NCBI GenBank assembly: GCA_021828865.1
Contig: JAJZCW010000023.1
Span: forward strand, 1-54,059
Origin: Bacillota bacterium
GTDB lineage: Bacteria > Bacillota > Bacilli > Alicyclobacillales > SLC66
Reading direction: 5' to 3'
DNA length: 54,059 bases
Shown here: positions 49,855-54,059 of the stretch, one piece after another
Layout of the letters: every line of letters begins with the position of its first letter
How positions within the stretch are numbered: position 1 is the first letter of the stretch
Notes under the pieces: model-generated
The model's input: the letters and a program-made list of their open reading frames with translations, nothing else
Told to the model about the DNA's origin: nothing
Databases searched by the model: none
Made by a program: the position numbers and the translations under genes

Positions 49855-51205
49855 TACTTCAACTACCCACCACCTAAGAGGTGGGGGCTTGTATCTCCCC
49901 AGAAGTGCAAGCGACTTATGTCTCCTTCTTTAACTTGGGGATACATCGTGGGGTGGTTGACAACACCCCAACCACACAGGTCATGCCTAAATGGTCACTG
50001 CAACCAGGTACTCGATTCCCTTTCGGTGCAGATTCATGCCACCTATCCGATCATCATTTGACCGATAGAGGCAGTTTTTACACGCAAAACGATGGTGTTT
50101 TTTATCTCGGTTCGCTCTTTCTGTATGACCACACTTTGGGCAAGTTTGTGACGTATATCGTGGATTGACAGCAATCACCTTCGATTGCGATTGGATGGCT
50201 TTATATTCTATCATCTGCCGAAGCTGATCATACGCCCATGATACCGATTCGTAGCGATTCCGTTTTCGCACTTTTTCTGTAGCCCCACGAACGCCCGTTA
50301 AGTCTTCCAATACAAATAAGGTGTTGGTTCCATACCGTTCTACGAGTGCCTTACTGACCTGATGATTCACATCGGTCATCCAACGGGTTTCTCGTACTCC
50401 GATCTTTTTGAGTCGTCTCCTTGCTGACGAGGTTTGACGTTGTTGCAAGTGCCTTCTTAATTGTTTGTAGTGCGAACGCTTGTCTTTCACATCGCGACCT
50501 TTGACAAACCATACTTTGCCATGAGAATCGTAAGTAGTGACGAGAAAATTCATCCCCATATCCACGCCGACAATCTCGTTGATATGTTCCCATTCTACCT
50601 CTTCGATACTTTTGGTCATGGGAATGTGCAAAAAGAACTTACCGTGTTTATAGACCACTTTGGCAGTACCAAACGCCCACGTTCCATCAAAGAAATGTTC
50701 CGTTCCTTTCGTTTCAAACCGGACTTTGATTCTGCCTTCTAATGTGTTGATAGAAAACAACCCTTGTACCAACGAATAGTCACGGTTCCAAACTAAATCT
50801 AACTCTTGTTTCCTAAATATCAGTTTCGTCCAATCGTGACCGTTTTCTATCATGCTTTTATATCTGGCGATGACGGTCTTCATGACGGACTGTGCCATTT
50901 GGGAACGCAAGCCGAACGTTTCTCGCAAGTGGCGATACGTGGTGGTATGCAGACTGGCTTGTACTAGATTTTTTGTGGTGTAAATCACTGCTGAGATAGA
51001 ATTGCAACCTTCGCGATATGCCTGTAATGTTTGTTGCAACATCGTTTGTTGTTCATCAGTCGGTAAGATTTTCACTTTCGCAGTTAACACAAGTTCCACG
51101 CTCTCACCACCTTTCACTAAAATTAGTATATTATAGTTTTAGTGATACTTAAAGAGGGAAAGTTCGTGGCAATTCCTCCCCCACTTGAGAAGTGGGAGTA
51201 TCCTT
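49855..51205 (-). mobile_element. IS200/IS605-type element carrying only TnpB
   Basis: The right end (low coordinates) has the hairpin CCCACC...GGTGGG near 49867-49884, and the left end has CCCCCACTT/AAGTGGGAG near 51178-51200. Both ends and the single TnpB gene between them match solo-tnpB IS605 elements. No TnpA is present, so movement would need one in trans. The 3' part of tnpB and the right end should encode the guide RNA. Confidence 0.65.
49987..51099 (-). CDS. tnpB: TnpB nuclease of an IS200/IS605-type element
   Basis: 370 residues from GTG 51099 after GGTGGTGAG. RuvC motifs: IVGVDMGMNFLVTTYD, LFVLEDLTGVRG and NDDRIGGMNLH. The zinc finger is CPKCGHTERANRDKKHHRF then CKNC. All three acidic residues are present, so an active RNA-guided nuclease is likely. 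It interrupts the space between two signalling genes. Confidence 0.88.
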   Translation of the reverse strand: MELVLTAKVKILPTDEQQTMLQQTLQAYREGCNSISAVIYTTKNLVQASLHTTTYRHLRETFGLRSQMAQSVMKTVIARYKSMIENGHDWTKLIFRKQELDLVWNRDYSLVQGLFSINTLEGRIKVRFETKGTEHFFDGTWAFGTAKVVYKHGKFFLHIPMTKSIEEVEWEHINEIVGVDMGMNFLVTTYDSHGKVWFVKGRDVKDKRSHYKQLRRHLQQRQTSSARRRLKKIGVRETRWMTDVNHQVSKALVERYGTNTLFVLEDLTGVRGATEKVRKRNRYESVSWAYDQLRQMIEYKAIQSQSKVIAVNPRYTSQTCPKCGHTERANRDKKHHRFACKNCLYRSNDDRIGGMNLHRKGIEYLVAVTI

Positions 51206-51401
51206 GCCGCATTACGATTAATTTAACAATATATCCCAATTTCGCCCCGTCCTCATTAATCTGCACTTGCAATTTCCCATATACGGAAACCCTGATCAAT
51301 AGAGTCAGATCCGTGAGATGGGCGATAACTTCAAGAACAAATATTATCAACTTGTCGATTAAATAAACAAAGGTAAAAAAAACTGTAAAATACTAGAATC
51401 C
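51206..51401. other. Intergenic region beside the IS left end
   Basis: About 200 AT-rich bases between the IS end and the GGDEF/EAL gene. A minus-strand frame (up to about 51350) has protein-like stretches but no start signal or family; it may be a remnant. No terminator is obvious. Confidence 0.3.
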
Positions 51402-54059
51402 TTAATATTCATTAAGTCCTAATTTATTGATAATGGTGTATTCTAACCATTTGAGTAATCTCTGATATAGAAGAGGATCGTAATCAATTTGGTGTATTTG
51501 GTGATGTAGTGCCATCCCTTCGCTATCTTCCCAACCTTGCTCACGAAAAAAGTGAGTAAGGGGACACTGTTCTTCACTCAGCATAGATTTTCTGTTTTGA
51601 CGCATTCTTTGAATAAGATAAGCTAATGCTCCTAACCAAGTTTGAATTTTTCCCGGTTTCAATGAATGAAAAAACTGAGCTTTCCAATCTACAACTTTAT
51701 TCATTGGCATAGGTCTAGCAAAATAATATCCCTGTCCATATTCTGCCCCTAAAAGAGAAACGGCTTCAGCTACCTCCAGAGATTCAATTCCTTCAATTAC
51801 TATTTCCCAGCCAAAATCAACGCTTATCTCGATGAGACTACTTAATAATTTTAGGGTAGATAATGGGTGCTCAGCTAATGGCGCTAATAGTCCACGATCA
51901 AATTTTACGACTTGAAAAGGGTGAACAACTAGTCGAAGAAAATTACTATCGCCAGCGCCAAAATCATCCATCACCAAATGTATACCCATTTCAATCAATT
52001 TTGCAATTGGCTCTTTCAAAGTATCAAGATTAAATCCTTGTGTTTCTAGTAATTCTAAATAAACACGTTGAGGCGAGAATTGATAACGGAGTAGAGCTTC
52101 CTGAATCCACGTAATAATCTCTGAGTTGTATAGTGTGGATGGAGAAAGATTAATAGATAATCCAACTTGTTCAGCATTATATCCCAATTGGATGAGAGTC
52201 TGAATTCCTTTTTCCAATCCAAACTGAAACAACCGGTCAATTTCTGCCACCCCCAGAAAGGGAAGGAAAGTGGCAGGAGCGAGAATATTGCCGTTCCCCA
52301 TTTGGATTCTGGCCAAAATCTCATATTTCAATATCTTTCCGGTTTGAAGATTCACAATAGGTTGCATGTAAAATAAAAGACCATCATTGAATAACTGAGA
52401 TCGGTATTTTTGGGCATCCATTTTGGAGAGGGTTGAAGTAATTTGGTTTTGACCCCAACGTTCCTGACCAAATAATTGTACTTCTAAGGCAAACGCTTTC
52501 ATCCAAGGTGATTCAAATTGATGAGTAAAAGCCCCGTATATTCCCAAAACTGTTTCTGTATTCTGATTGGGATCCAGAATAGGCACCATTAGTAATGAAT
52601 GAACGCCCAGCTTTCGGAACAATTGATGCCATATTTCGAAACGAGGTTCTTTTAGATATGACGATACACTTAAAATAGTAGAGCTAAACCAAGACTCGGA
52701 AAGTAAACTTTGCCCATTAGAAGAAGATGGAGTGGGATCCACTTTTAAATTATTGGTTGATAAAGCCACCTCTAATTCCTTTCCCCGATGCCCCACGGCT
52801 TCCTCAATAACAAACCCCTCTTGGGAATGTAGCTTAAAACGGATGATCCCAATAATACCTGGTAATTGACTAAGTACAGATAATTCATCTCCTGAGCGAA
52901 TAACCCTCATTCGACTAAAAATATGCAAATACTTAGTCATCATTTGTTCTTGTTCTTGTAATTGCACTTGCAAATCCATTTGCAATCGATGGTGGATAAT
53001 GGAGATAATTTCCTGATAACTGGCGATCGGATATCGAGCTGCAAATTGGGTGACTTGTTGCGAATAAAAGTCAGTCGCTTGCGATAAAAGTTCGCCACTA
53101 ATCCCCATCAATGCATTTATTTTTCCAACTTTGCGAGAATGCTCACGAATCTTATCAAGCGAATCTTCGCTATGGAGCAGATAATCAACGTGTCGAGTGG
53201 CATGTTCTTGATATTCTGCAAGATCTTCTTCACTGAAACTATTGATGATCGATCGGGACGCTTCTTGATGAGATAATTTAACAAAAAATTGATCTGTCAA
53301 TAGTTGGCTGGGAAATAAAAGTTTAAAATGAGAGCCACTCTTTTTCCATTCTTCAGCAACCCCAAGTTGCCACCATCGCTTTCGCGACCATTGGTGGTTT
53401 TTTACTTGATACATGGCTATATAGGCAATTCGTATCAGATGATCTTCTTCTTCTCCGTGTTCGGGATAAAGAGCCAAACCCATGCTTATCGTGATCGTGA
53501 TTAAGTGGCCAACCGAAACTTCAATAGGCTCTTCTAACAAACGGTGCAGCAAAGATAAGGTTTCTTCTATACTTTTTTCATAGGCCATCGAGGAAAAAGG
53601 ATGAAAGATAATAACAAATTCATCTCCACCCCATCTTGCCAAAAAATGATATTCTCTATATGCAGTTTGTAGTCGTTGAGCCATTATTTTTAAGAGGTGA
53701 TCACCTGCTTCATGACCAAATGTATCATTGACGTACTTGAAATTATCTAAATCAAAAATTCCTAGTAAAAAGGAGGAATGGTCTTGCTTCGCCTGTGAAA
53801 TGGTATGATGCAAATGTTGCTCGAACGATCTTCGATTGGGAAGAGAAGTTAGGGAATCGTGCATAGCGGCGTATTCCAACTGTTGTTCTAACTGAAAATG
53901 ACCAGTCATATCCTGAATCGTCCAAATACTACTTGTCATTTGATGATCAGACAACTCTTTTAACCAACTGATCGATAGGTCCACCCATTTTTGCCGTCCG
54001 TTTTTCGTGGTAATCGTAAGCCCTGATTCACTGCCAAACCCTCTTTGTTGCCATTCATT
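51402..54059 (-). CDS. PAS-GGDEF-globin-like-GAF-EAL protein (5' end outside)
   Basis: At least 885 residues are visible and the frame continues beyond the window. Order: end of a PAS domain, GGDEF domain with intact GGDEF, a helical globin-like region, GAF, then EAL. The I-site position reads REYH, not RxxD. The globin-like part has KVGKINALMGI where sensor globins have a His, so haem binding is doubtful. EAL residues are present (EIL, LSINLS, ELLET, MDDFGAG, KFD, IEG, QGYYFARP). It may both make and degrade c-di-GMP. Confidence 0.85.
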   Translation of the reverse strand, partial: NEWQQRGFGSESGLTITTKNGRQKWVDLSISWLKELSDHQMTSSIWTIQDMTGHFQLEQQLEYAAMHDSLTSLPNRRSFEQHLHHTISQAKQDHSSFLLGIFDLDNFKYVNDTFGHEAGDHLLKIMAQRLQTAYREYHFLARWGGDEFVIIFHPFSSMAYEKSIEETLSLLHRLLEEPIEVSVGHLITITISMGLALYPEHGEEEDHLIRIAYIAMYQVKNHQWSRKRWWQLGVAEEWKKSGSHFKLLFPSQLLTDQFFVKLSHQEASRSIINSFSEEDLAEYQEHATRHVDYLLHSEDSLDKIREHSRKVGKINALMGISGELLSQATDFYSQQVTQFAARYPIASYQEIISIIHHRLQMDLQVQLQEQEQMMTKYLHIFSRMRVIRSGDELSVLSQLPGIIGIIRFKLHSQEGFVIEEAVGHRGKELEVALSTNNLKVDPTPSSSNGQSLLSESWFSSTILSVSSYLKEPRFEIWHQLFRKLGVHSLLMVPILDPNQNTETVLGIYGAFTHQFESPWMKAFALEVQLFGQERWGQNQITSTLSKMDAQKYRSQLFNDGLLFYMQPIVNLQTGKILKYEILARIQMGNGNILAPATFLPFLGVAEIDRLFQFGLEKGIQTLIQLGYNAEQVGLSINLSPSTLYNSEIITWIQEALLRYQFSPQRVYLELLETQGFNLDTLKEPIAKLIEMGIHLVMDDFGAGDSNFLRLVVHPFQVVKFDRGLLAPLAEHPLSTLKLLSSLIEISVDFGWEIVIEGIESLEVAEAVSLLGAEYGQGYYFARPMPMNKVVDWKAQFFHSLKPGKIQTWLGALAYLIQRMRQNRKSMLSEEQCPLTHFFREQGWEDSEGMALHHQIHQIDYDPLLYQRLLKWLEYTIINKLGLNEY

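Noticed and set aside
51123..51350. Minus-strand 75-residue frame beside the IS605 left end
   Set aside because: It spans the IS end hairpin and has no start signal; at best a fragment of a gene cut by the IS.
1..54059. CRISPR arrays, tRNA or rRNA genes
   Set aside because: No regular direct repeats with spacers, no cloverleaf and no conserved rRNA blocks seen on either strand.

Overview
The window looks like DNA of a Bacillota (Firmicutes) bacterium. Shine-Dalgarno sites are strong and G-rich (AGGAGG / GGGGG), TTG and GTG starts are frequent, the regulators are of XRE and TetR type, and the conjugation genes match the Gram-positive Tn916/pCW3 type. Soluble chemoreceptors with globin and hemerythrin modules and a CheX-CheY-CheW-PilZ operon suggest a motile organism that responds to oxygen. 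I cannot name the species; an Alicyclobacillus-like thermoacidophile is only a guess.

Layout. (1) 0.2-2.9 kb: ordinary accessory genes (COG3910 ATPase, small membrane protein, TetR regulator with a clear palindromic operator). (2) 3.0-11.6 kb, minus strand: a conjugative type IV secretion core in the Gram-positive order VirB2-like pilin, TcpE, VirB4, VirB6, VirB1-like transglycosylase. (3) 11.7-19.4 kb: a large TnpB-family nuclease, two antirepressor-like paralogues, a tightly overlapping run of small genes (including a 32-residue membrane peptide), a HIRAN protein, a divergent XRE pair, a candidate structured RNA, and TadE/pilin-like proteins. (4) 19.4-23.1 kb: a 926-residue secreted beta-propeller-like protein and a second secreted protein, read from a well-defined promoter. 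(5) 23.1-27.2 kb: an AT-rich inserted block with a PD-(D/E)XK-like protein, a zinc-ribbon protein and a PIN-domain protein, and remnants of element genes on its sides. (6) 27.1-36.8 kb: an MqsR/MqsA toxin-antitoxin pair, an EAL phosphodiesterase, a ParM-like actin, and a Tad-type assembly set (TadA with an intein in its P-loop, TadB, TadC, NERD and zinc-finger proteins). (7) 36.7-38.2 kb: a decayed metallophosphatase joined to a RelA/SpoT-type HD fragment, and a double-HTH regulator. (8) 38.6-54.1 kb: chemoreceptors, a chemotaxis operon and a GGDEF/GAF/EAL protein running off the end, with an IS607-type element (TnpB broken by a nonsense codon) splitting a histidine-kinase pseudogene, and an IS200/IS605-type TnpB element.

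The most striking feature is a repeated leader found about 20 times between 7.2 and 36.6 kb, almost always just before a minus-strand start codon and just after the previous stop. In the coding-strand sense it reads TTCCCAC, then a hairpin whose 5' arm is a copy of the ribosomal anti-SD (CCTCC...) and whose 3' arm is the Shine-Dalgarno itself (GGAGG/GGGGG), then a T-rich spacer and the start codon. Fourteen copies carry the exact TTCCCAC. Several stems are perfect only with G-U pairs in the coding-strand RNA. In three cases an upstream reading frame ends inside the hairpin. It unites the VirB-type, Tad-type, pilin, NERD and small-protein genes, and is absent from the chemotaxis region. I infer a shared post-transcriptional control (translational coupling, possibly with a factor binding UUCCCAC) specific to this element.

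How the genes may work together: T4SS core plus Tad-type ATPase and platform proteins, pilins, a secreted tip-like protein, ParM and a toxin-antitoxin pair fit a conjugative plasmid or ICE. No relaxase or coupling protein lies in the window. The right-hand part links oxygen/redox sensing to motility and c-di-GMP.
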